From Paracoccaceae bacterium (lineage in GTDB: Bacteria > Pseudomonadota > Alphaproteobacteria > Rhodobacterales > Rhodobacteraceae): a DNA stretch of 8,796 bases. Both the position numbers and the translations under genes were made by a program. Below the pieces are notes generated by a model, which saw only the letters and a list, made by a program, of their open reading frames with translations, ran no database searches and was not told the DNA's origin. The stretch lies in NCBI GenBank assembly GCA_019090405.1, contig JAHRVZ010000325.1, positions 1 through 8,796 of the forward strand. Reading direction: 5' to 3'. Below are positions 1 through 6,836 of the stretch, one piece after another. Position 1 is the stretch's first letter, and each line of letters begins with the position of its first letter.

Positions 1-1322
1 GCCTCGGACTGACTAAGGCAAAACGGTGGGGCAAATCCAAGAATATCACCCTGCGGCATGGCGCGGGCGATCACGTTGCTTTGTTCCAAAAGTTTCGCCG
101 AAACCTGCGGGCCAATTTTATCCGCAGGAATAAAGAAAACGCGATCCTGTTTGTCTTTCACGAACTCGACGGCGCACAACATACCTTCACCGCGGATGTC
201 GCCAACATTTGGATGGTCGGCCAGCGCAGCCATTAGCGCCGTTTTCAGATATGCGCCAACCGATCCGGCATTTTCGATCAGGTTCAAGTCATCAATCAAC
301 TTAAGGTTTGCCACTCCGGCGGCGGCACCAATGGGATGGGCGGAATAGGTCCAGCCATGACCAATAGGCCCGTTCTCATCTGTGCCCTGCTCCAGCACCT
401 TCCAGATTTTTTCTGACACAATAGAACCGGACAGCGGCGCATAGGCCGATGTAAGCCCTTTGGCGATAGTGATAATATCCGGTTTGATCCCATAGTGATC
501 AGACCCAAACATGCTGCCCAAACGGCCAAAACCCGTGACCACCTCATCCGCAATTAGCAGGATGTCATGCTTGTCCAGAACCGCCTGAATCGCTGTCCAA
601 TACCCGGCGGGCGGTGGTACGATGCCGCCTGTACCCAAAACCGGTTCACCGATAAATGCCGCGATATTGTCCGCGCCTTCTCGGGCGATCAGCGCCTCAA
701 GTTCGGCGGCGCAATGGTCCGAGAACTGCTGTTCGCTTTGGTCCATATTTTCGCGGCGATAATAATACGGTGCGTTGGTGTGGATCACCTGCTCAACCGG
801 CAGATCGAATTTGTTGTGAAACAGTTCTAGCCCGGTCAAAGACCCCGTTACCAATCCTGACCCGTGATAGCCCCGCCAACGCGAAATGATCTTTTTCTTT
901 TGGGGTCGTCCCAGAATGTTATTATAGTACCAGATCAATTTGATATTGGTTTCATTGGCGTCAGAACCACCGAGACCAAAATAGACCTTGGACATGTTTT
1001 CAGGCGCGCGCTCCATGATCATTTTGGATAGTGTGATCGACGCCTCGGTTCCATGTCCGACATAGGAATGATAATAGGCCAACTCTCTGGCCTGAGCGGC
1101 AATTGCATCGGCAATTTCCGGGCGACCATAACCAACATTGACGCAATACAGACCGGCAAAAGCATCAAGCAGCCGGTTTCCATCACGGTCTTCGATGTGT
1201 ACGCCGCTGGCCGTCTTGATCACCCGACTTGGGCTTTCGCCACGGGCATGTTGCGCCAGATGGGTGGAAGGATGAAAAAAATTCTCGCGGTCCCAGCGGT
1301 CAAGGTGATCGTTTTTTAGCAT
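1..1322 (-). CDS. Class III (omega) PLP aminotransferase, C-terminus off the window; candidate DoeD-like diaminobutyrate transaminase
   Basis: A minus-strand reading frame stays open from ATG at 1322 to the window edge (440 residues). The last 15-25 residues of a typical 455-465 aa protein are missing. The class III fold is recognisable: FAGLYCVNVGYG near residue 60, a GGSDANETN phosphate-binding stretch, ADEVVTGFG with the PLP-pyridine Asp at D259, and IAKGLTSAYAP with the Schiff-base Lys at K288. Such enzymes move an amino group from an omega- or beta-amine to pyruvate or 2-oxoglutarate in the cytoplasm. The gene diverges from the ectoine-hydrolase-like gene, with which it shares a promoter region. 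I infer that it transaminates 2,4-diaminobutyrate to aspartate semialdehyde (the DoeD role). The sequence alone does not exclude another omega-amino acid such as taurine, beta-alanine or GABA. The ribosome binding site before 1322 is weak (GACGGG, GGTAAA). Family call is firm; substrate is a guess. Confidence 0.85.
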   Translation of the reverse strand, partial: MLKNDHLDRWDRENFFHPSTHLAQHARGESPSRVIKTASGVHIEDRDGNRLLDAFAGLYCVNVGYGRPEIADAIAAQARELAYYHSYVGHGTEASITLSKMIMERAPENMSKVYFGLGGSDANETNIKLIWYYNNILGRPQKKKIISRWRGYHGSGLVTGSLTGLELFHNKFDLPVEQVIHTNAPYYYRRENMDQSEQQFSDHCAAELEALIAREGADNIAAFIGEPVLGTGGIVPPPAGYWTAIQAVLDKHDILLIADEVVTGFGRLGSMFGSDHYGIKPDIITIAKGLTSAYAPLSGSIVSEKIWKVLEQGTDENGPIGHGWTYSAHPIGAAAGVANLKLIDDLNLIENAGSVGAYLKTALMAALADHPNVGDIRGEGMLCAVEFVKDKQDRVFFIPADKIGPQVSAKLLEQSNVIARAMPQGDILGFAPPFCLSQSE

Positions 1323-1358
1323 TTTACCAACCCGTCTTTTTGATGTGTTTAGGACATT

Positions 1359-1368
1359 TGTGTACAAC
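1359..1368. promoter_or_regulatory. Candidate GntR/FCD operator half, left copy
   Basis: TGTGTACAAC lies about 37 bp upstream of the aminotransferase start. With the preceding T it gives TTGTGTACAA, a near-palindrome of the TNGT-N2-ACNA type. GntR-family FadR/FCD regulators bind TNGT..ACNA sites with variable spacers. The same ten bases occur inverted at 1441-1450. Binding by the local regulator is inferred. Confidence 0.45.
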
Positions 1369-1380
1369 ACATACAGAATC

Positions 1381-1396
1381 ACTTGCCATTACAAGT
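1381..1396. promoter_or_regulatory. Short dyad ACTTG-N6-CAAGT in divergent promoter
   Basis: The arms are perfect 5-bp inverted repeats at 1381-1385 and 1392-1396, with a 6-bp spacer. The dyad has the same 5-6-5 geometry as 1412-1427, and the two centres are 31 bp apart, about three helical turns. An activator or second-site role is possible. Arms this short can also arise by chance. Confidence 0.25.
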
Positions 1397-1411
1397 ATGA
1401 ATCGACAAAAA

Positions 1412-1427
1412 TAGTGGAATAACACTA
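1412..1427. promoter_or_regulatory. Short dyad TAGTG-N6-CACTA in divergent promoter
   Basis: The arms are perfect 5-bp inverted repeats at 1412-1416 and 1423-1427, with a 6-bp spacer. The arms share only the inner TG/CA with the dyad at 1381-1396. The dyad lies where RNA polymerase for the rightward operon would be expected to sit. No known motif is recognised. Confidence 0.25.
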
Positions 1428-1440
1428 CTGATATTCTTAC

Positions 1441-1450
1441 GTTGTACACA
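1441..1450. promoter_or_regulatory. Candidate GntR/FCD operator half, right copy
   Basis: GTTGTACACA is the exact reverse complement of 1359-1368 and shares its palindromic TGTACA core. It ends 6 bp before the ATG chosen for the hydrolase gene, where a bound protein would block initiation or ribosome access. Because it sits where a Shine-Dalgarno would normally be, that gene has no obvious ribosome binding site. Confidence 0.45.
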
Positions 1451-1456
1451 TCTTGT

Positions 1457-2668
1457 ATGTCGCGCTCTGAAAAGGATAGCCTATTGCCCCATTCAAATGC
1501 CCCTTTTGGCCAGCCAGAATATGACCGCCGTATTGCCAAGACCCGCGCCGCTATGTCGGCTGCCGGTTTGGATCTACTGTTTGTAACCGATCCGTCCAAT
1601 CAGGCCTGGCTTACCGGGTATGACGGTTGGTCCTTCTATGTGCATCAGGGTGTGTTGCTGGGCCATGAGGGTGCGCCCATTTGGTGGGGCCGCCATATGG
1701 ACAGCATCGGAGCCAATCGCACCTGCTGGATGGGGTCCGAACATGTGCGCGGTTATGCTGACAATTACGTACAATCCACCGAACGTCATCCTATGCAGGA
1801 TCTGGCACAGCAAATTTGCGCAATGGGGTTTGAAACAGCGCGAATAGGCGTTGAGATGGAGAATTATTACTACTCAGCCAAGGCCCACGCGGTGCTGACG
1901 CACGAGTTGCCAAAGGCCAGGGTTGTCGATGCAACGGCGATGGTCAACTGGCAGCGGCTGGTGAAATCTGACGATGAAATTGACTTTATCCGCAAGGCGG
2001 CTCGGATTTCGGACAAGATCATGGAAACCGCGCTGAACAAAGCCGCGCCCGGTGTGCGCAAGAATGATCTGGTTGCAGATATCTATCACTCCGGGATCAG
2101 CGGCGTGGATGACTTATGGGGTGATTATCCTGCCCTTGTGCCGCTCACCCCATCAGGTCTGGACGCCACTGCTGCGCATTTGACATGGGATGGTGCCCAG
2201 ATGCGCGACGGCGAGGCCACGTTTTTCGAATTATCCGGGTGCTATCGCCGCTATCACGCGCCGCTGTGTCGCACGATCTTTCTGGGCAGGCCACTGCAGG
2301 AAATGCTGGATGCAGAGCAGGCCCAGCTAGAGGGCATAGCTGCTGGTCTTGATGCTGCACGCGCCGGGAACCGCACCTGTGATATTGCAAATGCCTTTGC
2401 CAATGTGCTGCAGAAACATGGCATCCATCGTGAAGGGCGCTGTGGCTATCCTGTTGGGCTTAGCTATCCCCCTGACTGGGGAGAGCGCACGGCCTCTATT
2501 CGCAGCGAAGACCAGACCCTGCTGCAACCCGGCATGGTGTTCCACTTTATGCCCGCATTGTGGATGGATAGCTGGGGGCTTGAGACCACAGAAACCATCC
2601 TTATTACTGACGATGGTCCCGCCAAGGCGCTATGCACAATCGAGCGCAAACTTTTTGTTAAGAGTTGA
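1457..2668 (+). CDS. doeA: Ectoine hydrolase-like protein (DoeA/EutD), M24 creatinase/aminopeptidase-P fold
   Basis: The product is predicted to open the ectoine ring to N-alpha-acetyl-L-2,4-diaminobutyrate, the first step of ectoine use, in the cytoplasm. It is 403 aa, close to the roughly 400 aa of known DoeA. The N-terminal creatinase-like domain has DPSNQAWLTGYDGWSFYVHQ (residues 45-64), nearly the same as the DoeA sequence I remember. The C-terminal pita-bread domain keeps H241 (AAHLTWD). It replaces the two M24 metal-binding Asp by E258 (FFELSG) and H267 (YHAPLCRT), and the usual GHGIG motif reads GYPVG before SYPPDWGE. Loss of the metal site is what separates DoeA and creatinase from true Xaa-Pro aminopeptidases. 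The frame is open back to a TTG at 1442, but ATG 1457 is the better start because 1442 lies inside the putative operator. A standard SD is lacking. The gene is followed 3 bp later by the deacetylase. Family call is strong; the substrate is inferred from remembered similarity. Confidence 0.85.
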   Translation: MSRSEKDSLLPHSNAPFGQPEYDRRIAKTRAAMSAAGLDLLFVTDPSNQAWLTGYDGWSFYVHQGVLLGHEGAPIWWGRHMDSIGANRTCWMGSEHVRGYADNYVQSTERHPMQDLAQQICAMGFETARIGVEMENYYYSAKAHAVLTHELPKARVVDATAMVNWQRLVKSDDEIDFIRKAARISDKIMETALNKAAPGVRKNDLVADIYHSGISGVDDLWGDYPALVPLTPSGLDATAAHLTWDGAQMRDGEATFFELSGCYRRYHAPLCRTIFLGRPLQEMLDAEQAQLEGIAAGLDAARAGNRTCDIANAFANVLQKHGIHREGRCGYPVGLSYPPDWGERTASIRSEDQTLLQPGMVFHFMPALWMDSWGLETTETILITDDGPAKALCTIERKLFVKS

Positions 2669-2671
2669 GCC

Positions 2672-3826
2672 ATGCAGAGGCTTAACCGAACCAAGCAATT
2701 GCTGCGTGACCTGATCGCATTTCCCACTGTTTCTAGTGATAGTAACCAGGCACTAATTGCTTATGTGGCGACCCATCTTGAAGATTGCGGTGCCAAGGTG
2801 GACGTGATTGAGGCGCCTTGCGGTTCAAAGGCCAATCTTTTTGCCACTTTTGGCCCTGAAATCGACGGTGGTATTCTGTTGTCAGGTCACAGTGATGTTG
2901 TTCCTGTTGCGGATCAGAACTGGGGCACGGACCCATTCAGCATGGCCGAACGCAACGCGCGCCTATATGGCCGTGGCACCTGTGACATGAAGGGGTTTAT
3001 TGCGGCCACCCTTGCCATTGCCCCCGATCTTGCCGGTCAAATCAAAGATCGTCCGCTGCATATTGCCATTACTTATGACGAAGAGGTGGGCTGTTTAGGG
3101 GCGCAGCATCTGGCCGAGGTACTGCAAACGCGCGGACTGACACCGGGAGTGGCCATTATCGGCGAGCCCACCGAAATGCGCATCATCGAAGGCCATAAGG
3201 GATGTTACGAGTACTCGACCCATTTTCACGGCCTAGAAGGCCATGGAGCGGCACCTGAGCAAGGGGTGAATGCTGTCGAATTTGCCGTTGAATATGTGGC
3301 CAAAATTCTGGAACTCAAACAAGAATTGCGCGTGATGGCCCCGGCAGACAGCCGTTTTGACCCGCCTTGGACCACGATGAATGTGGGTGCGTTGCACGGC
3401 GGTACTGCGCATAACGTGATTGCATCAAAGGCGCGGGTGGATTGGGAAATGAGGCCGGTTCAAGCCTCGGATGCCGCGTTTGTTTCATCGGCTTTGCTTC
3501 GGACATGCAGGACCGATTTACTGCCCAGAATGCGGGCCGTGTATCCGAACGCATCAATCGAACTTGAAACCATCGGCGAGGTTGCGGGACTGGTCCCAAC
3601 CTCACAAAACGAAGCTCGGCAAATCCTTTCCGAATTAACCGGGACCAATGAGGCCGGTCTGGTTGCGTTTGGCACCGAAGCCGGTATCTTTCAGGCGCTC
3701 GGCACCGATGTGGTGGTCTGTGGGCCGGGGTCCATCGAGCAGGCGCATAAGGCCGATGAGTACATTTCATTGGATCAGCTTTCGCAATGCCTTACGATGC
3801 TGGAACGACTTGGGGGCCGACTGTGA
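2672..3826 (+). CDS. M20 metallo-deacetylase, acetylornithine deacetylase (ArgE)-like; candidate N-acetyl-diaminobutyrate deacetylase
   Basis: This 384-aa zinc hydrolase of the ArgE/DapE/M20 family has a complete active site. The metal ligands are H73 (SGHSDVVPV), D105 (GRGTCDMKG), E138 (second Glu of YDEEVG), E165 (GEPTE) and H359 (IEQAHKADE). The catalytic base is E137. The lid/dimerisation domain spans roughly residues 170-290. ArgE removes the acetyl group from N2-acetylornithine. N-alpha-acetyl-2,4-diaminobutyrate is the analogue one carbon shorter. Given its place 3 bp after the ectoine-hydrolase-like gene, I infer that it performs the deacetylation normally done by DoeB/EutE, which belongs to the unrelated AstE/AspA family. 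A weak AAGAG ribosome site sits at 2660-2664, so translation is probably coupled. The alternative is a genuine argE or a broad acylamino-acid hydrolase. Family certain, substrate inferred. Confidence 0.9.
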   Translation: MQRLNRTKQLLRDLIAFPTVSSDSNQALIAYVATHLEDCGAKVDVIEAPCGSKANLFATFGPEIDGGILLSGHSDVVPVADQNWGTDPFSMAERNARLYGRGTCDMKGFIAATLAIAPDLAGQIKDRPLHIAITYDEEVGCLGAQHLAEVLQTRGLTPGVAIIGEPTEMRIIEGHKGCYEYSTHFHGLEGHGAAPEQGVNAVEFAVEYVAKILELKQELRVMAPADSRFDPPWTTMNVGALHGGTAHNVIASKARVDWEMRPVQASDAAFVSSALLRTCRTDLLPRMRAVYPNASIELETIGEVAGLVPTSQNEARQILSELTGTNEAGLVAFGTEAGIFQALGTDVVVCGPGSIEQAHKADEYISLDQLSQCLTMLERLGGRL

Positions 3827-4512
3827 ATGATCTTGGAATGCCGGACATGAATGCAAGACTGACGGTGAGGGATCGCAATGGGGCAATGCACCAGGAAATT
3901 CGCCAGCGCATCTGTTTGCTGGACTATGCGCCGGGTACGCGGCTGTCAGAAGCTGCTCTGGCACAAGAATTCGGCACCAGTCGCACCCCCATTCGCCGGG
4001 TTTTGGCGCAGCTTGAAGACGAAGGGCTGGTTCAGTCTCGGCATGGCGTCGGGACCATTGTCACAGACGCAGACATCAACGAATTGGCGCAGGTGTATCG
4101 CCTGCGGGTCGAGTTGACGGAATTGGTGGGTCGTGTTGATCCTGTAATACCGGGCGTGGAATTTCTGGATCGGTTTGATCGGCTTGTGGCGCGCGGCGCT
4201 GAAATCATCAAATCCGCTAGCCCCCATGAATTTACCCGCTTTGACATGGAGGTTTTTCACGCACTTCTTGAATTGACCGCCAATGAACCTTTGCGCCAGA
4301 CCCTTGAACGGCTTTATTTCCAGACCAAAAGAATTTGGCTGAAAACCGCAATCGAGGCGCAACTGGACCTAGAAGAAGAATTCCGAATTTTTCACCACGA
4401 GCTAGAAGCTATTCAACTGGCACTGCGGTCATGTGATTTGCAAGCTGTCGCACATATTCAGCGCGCGCATATTTCGATGAGCTTTAAGCGCCTGCAACTA
4501 CAAAATACCTGA
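3823..4512 (+). CDS. GntR-family transcriptional regulator, FadR subfamily with FCD domain
   Basis: This 229-aa regulator has an N-terminal winged helix (about residues 22-80), including LSEAALAQEFGTSRTPIRRV as the helix-turn-helix and the wing GLVQSRHGVGT. A helical FCD ligand domain fills residues 85-225. Candidate metal or ligand residues of FCD are visible as D141, H146, H191/H192 and H211 or H216, so it may bind a carboxylate effector through a metal. GTG 3823 is chosen as start: it overlaps the deacetylase stop in a GTGA, with GGGGG at 3812-3816 six bases upstream. ATG 3838 or 3847 would be later options. Because it is the last gene of the catabolic operon, it probably controls that operon and the divergent aminotransferase, perhaps from the inverted sites at 1359-1368 and 1441-1450. 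It is not of the MocR type seen in the ectoine regulator EnuR. Confidence 0.9.
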   Translation: MNDLGMPDMNARLTVRDRNGAMHQEIRQRICLLDYAPGTRLSEAALAQEFGTSRTPIRRVLAQLEDEGLVQSRHGVGTIVTDADINELAQVYRLRVELTELVGRVDPVIPGVEFLDRFDRLVARGAEIIKSASPHEFTRFDMEVFHALLELTANEPLRQTLERLYFQTKRIWLKTAIEAQLDLEEEFRIFHHELEAIQLALRSCDLQAVAHIQRAHISMSFKRLQLQNT

Positions 4513-4606
4513 ACAAACAATTTGAAATCCGATGTCGGTCTTTGTCAGCCCGCGGATTGTAGCATTGCCTGCTGCATCTGATTGCCAGTTCTTTTCGCAT
4601 TCAAGC

Positions 4607-6700
4607 CTATGATAATCCGGCCTTTCGCAAGCCCGATGTGTAAATATCCAACTGATCTTTGCGCTTTACATAAAACAGGTGTTTTCTTGCAAATTCGATA
4701 TCAAATTCCGGCTTGATAATACGCAACTGTGTAATGGCGGTATTTGCCTGTTCACTTTCGCCAAGATGCCCTAGCGATGCAACAAGATGCGCATAAGCCC
4801 AATACTGAGCGTTTGGAATCTGAACCGATTTACGCGACCAACGCGCGGCTTCGACATATTCACCGCGAAACATATGGGCGAGTGCCCGGTAAGAAAAAAA
4901 CGCCCATCGAAATGGGTCGTGCGGACTTAGACGAATTGCGACTTCGAATTGTTCAATCGCCTCATCCAGCCGCCCTTCATAGGCCAGCGAGTCACCCAAT
5001 CCGCAATAGGTCACGGCCAGACATGGGTTCAGTTCCAATGCGTATTCCAAGGCATCAATTGCCAGATCATATTCACGACGGGCCAAATGAACGCGACCAA
5101 GAATAAAGTAGCTATTTGCGTCCTGATCATCCAGTTCGATGGCGCGTTTAGCGGCTTTTAAGGCTTCATTCAGGTGTTCGTCGTCTGGTGCCAAATCAAA
5201 ATAGACCATTCCCAAGACGATAGCATAAGCAAGTCGCGCGTGAGCGCTGGCAATTTCCGGGTCCAATTCCAAGGCTTGTCGCACCAGATCCTGACATTTC
5301 AGGTTCCCCTCAAGGGTAAATTTATAAAATTCCGATACCCCGAGGTGATAAATGTCCCAGGCACCAAGGTTTTTGCGTGGTCGCCGTCCGGCCTTGCGTT
5401 GCTCGGACAACCCAAGTTCGGCTTCGATCTGGGCAGCTATTATTTCGGTGATCTCGTCCTGAAGATCAAACATATCTTCAACATTGCGGTCAAAACGTTC
5501 GGACCAAACGCTATGCTCTGTATCAGTATCAACAACCTGCGCGGTAATACGCACCCGTTGGCCAGCTCTTCGAACACTACCTGTAATCACATAATTCGCT
5601 GCAAGTTTTTGACCAATAGTCCTGATGCTGTCAGCCGAATTGCGAAATGCAAATGCGGGATTGCGCGCGATCACGGTAAGCCAGCGGTTTTTGGACAAGG
5701 CCGTTGAAAGATCCTCTGAAATTCCATCGGCCAAATAGTCTTCGTCGCTGTTTCGATTTAGGTTTTCAAATGGCAACACCGCCACCGACGGTTTGGCAGA
5801 AATTACTGCCATCATTTCTGAGGGTACACTGGATGCCAGACCGTCAATTACCGGCACCACCGGTTTTTGTGTTGACCCAATAAACCGAAACCCGCGTCCA
5901 TGCACAGTTCGGATCGTATGCTGACTGGAGCCATCATCCCCGACCACCCGGCGTGCGGATTTGATCTGACTGCTTAAAGCAGCGTCAGAAACTATGCGTC
6001 CGCTCCAGATTTCGTCAAATATCTCTTCTTTTGTGACTGTCCGTTCGCCGTTACGAACCAGAAAAGCCAACAGGTCAAATACCTGAGGCTCGGTCGGTAT
6101 GCGCTCACCGTTGTTTCTAAGCTCAAACAGGGCCAGATCCAGTTCAAAATCGCCAAACTGAATGATGTCGTCAGTCGAGTCTTCTGTACCGAAATCGACT
6201 TTGTAGGTTTCAATTGGACGGCTGATATTCTTGACCGACTGGGGGCCCATGGACAAAATCGGCAAAGAAACATTAGTGCCAATCTGATCAAAGACTTGCT
6301 GGGACAAGACAACACCACCTGGGGCCGCAATTTGTTCCAAACGGGCCGCAACGTTTACGCCGTCCCCATAGATGTCATTATCTTCAATGATGACGTCGCC
6401 AAGATGCATCCCAATGCGCAATACAATCTTCAGTTTTTCGTCGATACCTGCGTTTCTTTGCGATAGTTTGTCCTGAATCGCCACTGCGCAGTGAAATGCG
6501 CCCACGACGCTTGGAAATTCGACCAGTGCACCATCGCCAAGCAGTTTGACAACGCGACCTGAATATTGCGAAATTGTCGGGTCAAAAATCGCTGATCTTG
6601 CTTGTTTCAGACGGCCCAGAGTCCCTTCTTCGTCGCGCTCCATAAGGCGGCTGTATCCGACCACATCCATGGCCATGATTGTTGTCAGTTTGCGTTTCAT
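4607..6700 (-). CDS. Class III adenylate cyclase fused to OmpR-type winged helix, TolB/FlgO-like domain and TPRs
   Basis: This 697-aa multidomain protein starts with a CHD cyclase domain (residues 1-170). It has metal Asp D12 (AMDVVGYS) and D56 (KLLGDG), adenine-selecting K52 and D113 (IYGDGVN), and transition-state N116 and R120 (NVAAR). It is therefore predicted to make cAMP from ATP. Residues 180-275 form a Trans_reg_C winged helix ending TVHGRGFRFIG. Residues 303-435 (SVAVLPFENL, YVITGSVRR) match the TolB/FlgO-like domain common in such proteins. Residues 445-690 hold several TPRs (ALELDPEIASAHARLAYA and similar repeats). I see no membrane segment, unlike CadC, so it should be cytosolic. 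The start is set at ATG 6700, where MKRKLTTIMAMDVVGYS begins like other family members and GGGA lies 7 bases upstream. The frame continues to ATG 6769, which lacks an SD. It is convergent with the GntR gene 94 bp away, and its stop is TAG. Confidence 0.9.
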   Translation of the reverse strand: MKRKLTTIMAMDVVGYSRLMERDEEGTLGRLKQARSAIFDPTISQYSGRVVKLLGDGALVEFPSVVGAFHCAVAIQDKLSQRNAGIDEKLKIVLRIGMHLGDVIIEDNDIYGDGVNVAARLEQIAAPGGVVLSQQVFDQIGTNVSLPILSMGPQSVKNISRPIETYKVDFGTEDSTDDIIQFGDFELDLALFELRNNGERIPTEPQVFDLLAFLVRNGERTVTKEEIFDEIWSGRIVSDAALSSQIKSARRVVGDDGSSQHTIRTVHGRGFRFIGSTQKPVVPVIDGLASSVPSEMMAVISAKPSVAVLPFENLNRNSDEDYLADGISEDLSTALSKNRWLTVIARNPAFAFRNSADSIRTIGQKLAANYVITGSVRRAGQRVRITAQVVDTDTEHSVWSERFDRNVEDMFDLQDEITEIIAAQIEAELGLSEQRKAGRRPRKNLGAWDIYHLGVSEFYKFTLEGNLKCQDLVRQALELDPEIASAHARLAYAIVLGMVYFDLAPDDEHLNEALKAAKRAIELDDQDANSYFILGRVHLARREYDLAIDALEYALELNPCLAVTYCGLGDSLAYEGRLDEAIEQFEVAIRLSPHDPFRWAFFSYRALAHMFRGEYVEAARWSRKSVQIPNAQYWAYAHLVASLGHLGESEQANTAITQLRIIKPEFDIEFARKHLFYVKRKDQLDIYTSGLRKAGLS

Positions 6701-6836
6701 AATATAATCCCGAATACCGTTTTCCGCAAAATAAACCGCAGTCGTCGCCCTGACGGCGACGGGGAACATTAGAATATGTATATATGATACAGCTAAGTTC
6801 TGCGCAAAAAAAATGTCTAATTATTAAATACAGTTA
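6701..6836 (-). promoter_or_regulatory. AT-rich upstream region of the cyclase/TPR gene
   Basis: This region lies between the cyclase start and the hairpin after cysK. The 6765-6835 part is strongly AT-rich (TATATA and TCTAAT elements on the minus strand around 6768-6790) and probably carries the promoter. TCTAAT (minus strand, about 6769-6774) is a fair -10, but its -35 partner (TTAGCT) is poor, so no exact promoter is claimed. If transcription starts near 6760-6770, the leader would include the GC-rich hairpin at 6743-6761. Confidence 0.4.
6743..6761 (-). promoter_or_regulatory. GC-rich 7-bp hairpin just upstream of the cyclase start
   Basis: CGTCGCC (6743-6749) pairs perfectly with GGCGACG (6755-6761) around a 5-base loop. 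It stands out in otherwise AT-rich DNA, 43 bp before ATG 6700. It could be a structured leader or a protein-binding dyad. It would be coding if ATG 6769 were the start. Confidence 0.35.

Larger units (their letters stand above)
1323..1456. promoter_or_regulatory. Divergent promoter/operator region between aminotransferase and ectoine-hydrolase-like gene
   Basis: This 134-bp AT-rich gap separates two genes that diverge, so it must hold promoters for both directions. It contains a perfect 10-bp inverted pair at its outer parts (1359-1368 and 1441-1450). Between them lie two 5-6-5 dyads (1381-1396 and 1412-1427). I see no convincing sigma-70 pair. On the plus strand TCGACA (1402-1407) and GATATT (1430-1435) are each close to consensus, but they lie 22 bp apart, which is too far. 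The GntR-type gene at the end of the rightward operon is the obvious candidate regulator. Confidence 0.6.

Noticed and set aside
1442..1456. TTG 1442 as start of the ectoine-hydrolase-like gene
   Set aside because: It lies inside the inverted operator-like repeat, adds only five residues not typical of the family, and has no Shine-Dalgarno.
1457..2668. Annotation as Xaa-Pro aminopeptidase
   Set aside because: The metal ligands required by that activity are replaced (E258, H267), and the N-terminal motif matches ectoine hydrolase much better.
3315..3770. 151-codon open frame on the minus strand
   Set aside because: It is a shadow of the M20 deacetylase gene, rich in Arg and Pro as expected from a reverse frame, with no domain.
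4526..4558. AATCCG/CGGATT inverted repeat between the converging GntR and cyclase genes
   Set aside because: The 6-bp arms are separated by 21 bases with no T tract on either side, so it is too weak to call a bidirectional terminator.
5174..5707. 177-codon open frame on the plus strand
   Set aside because: It lies wholly antisense to the TPR/TolB part of the cyclase gene, has no recognisable domain, and the minus-strand frame shows clear family motifs.
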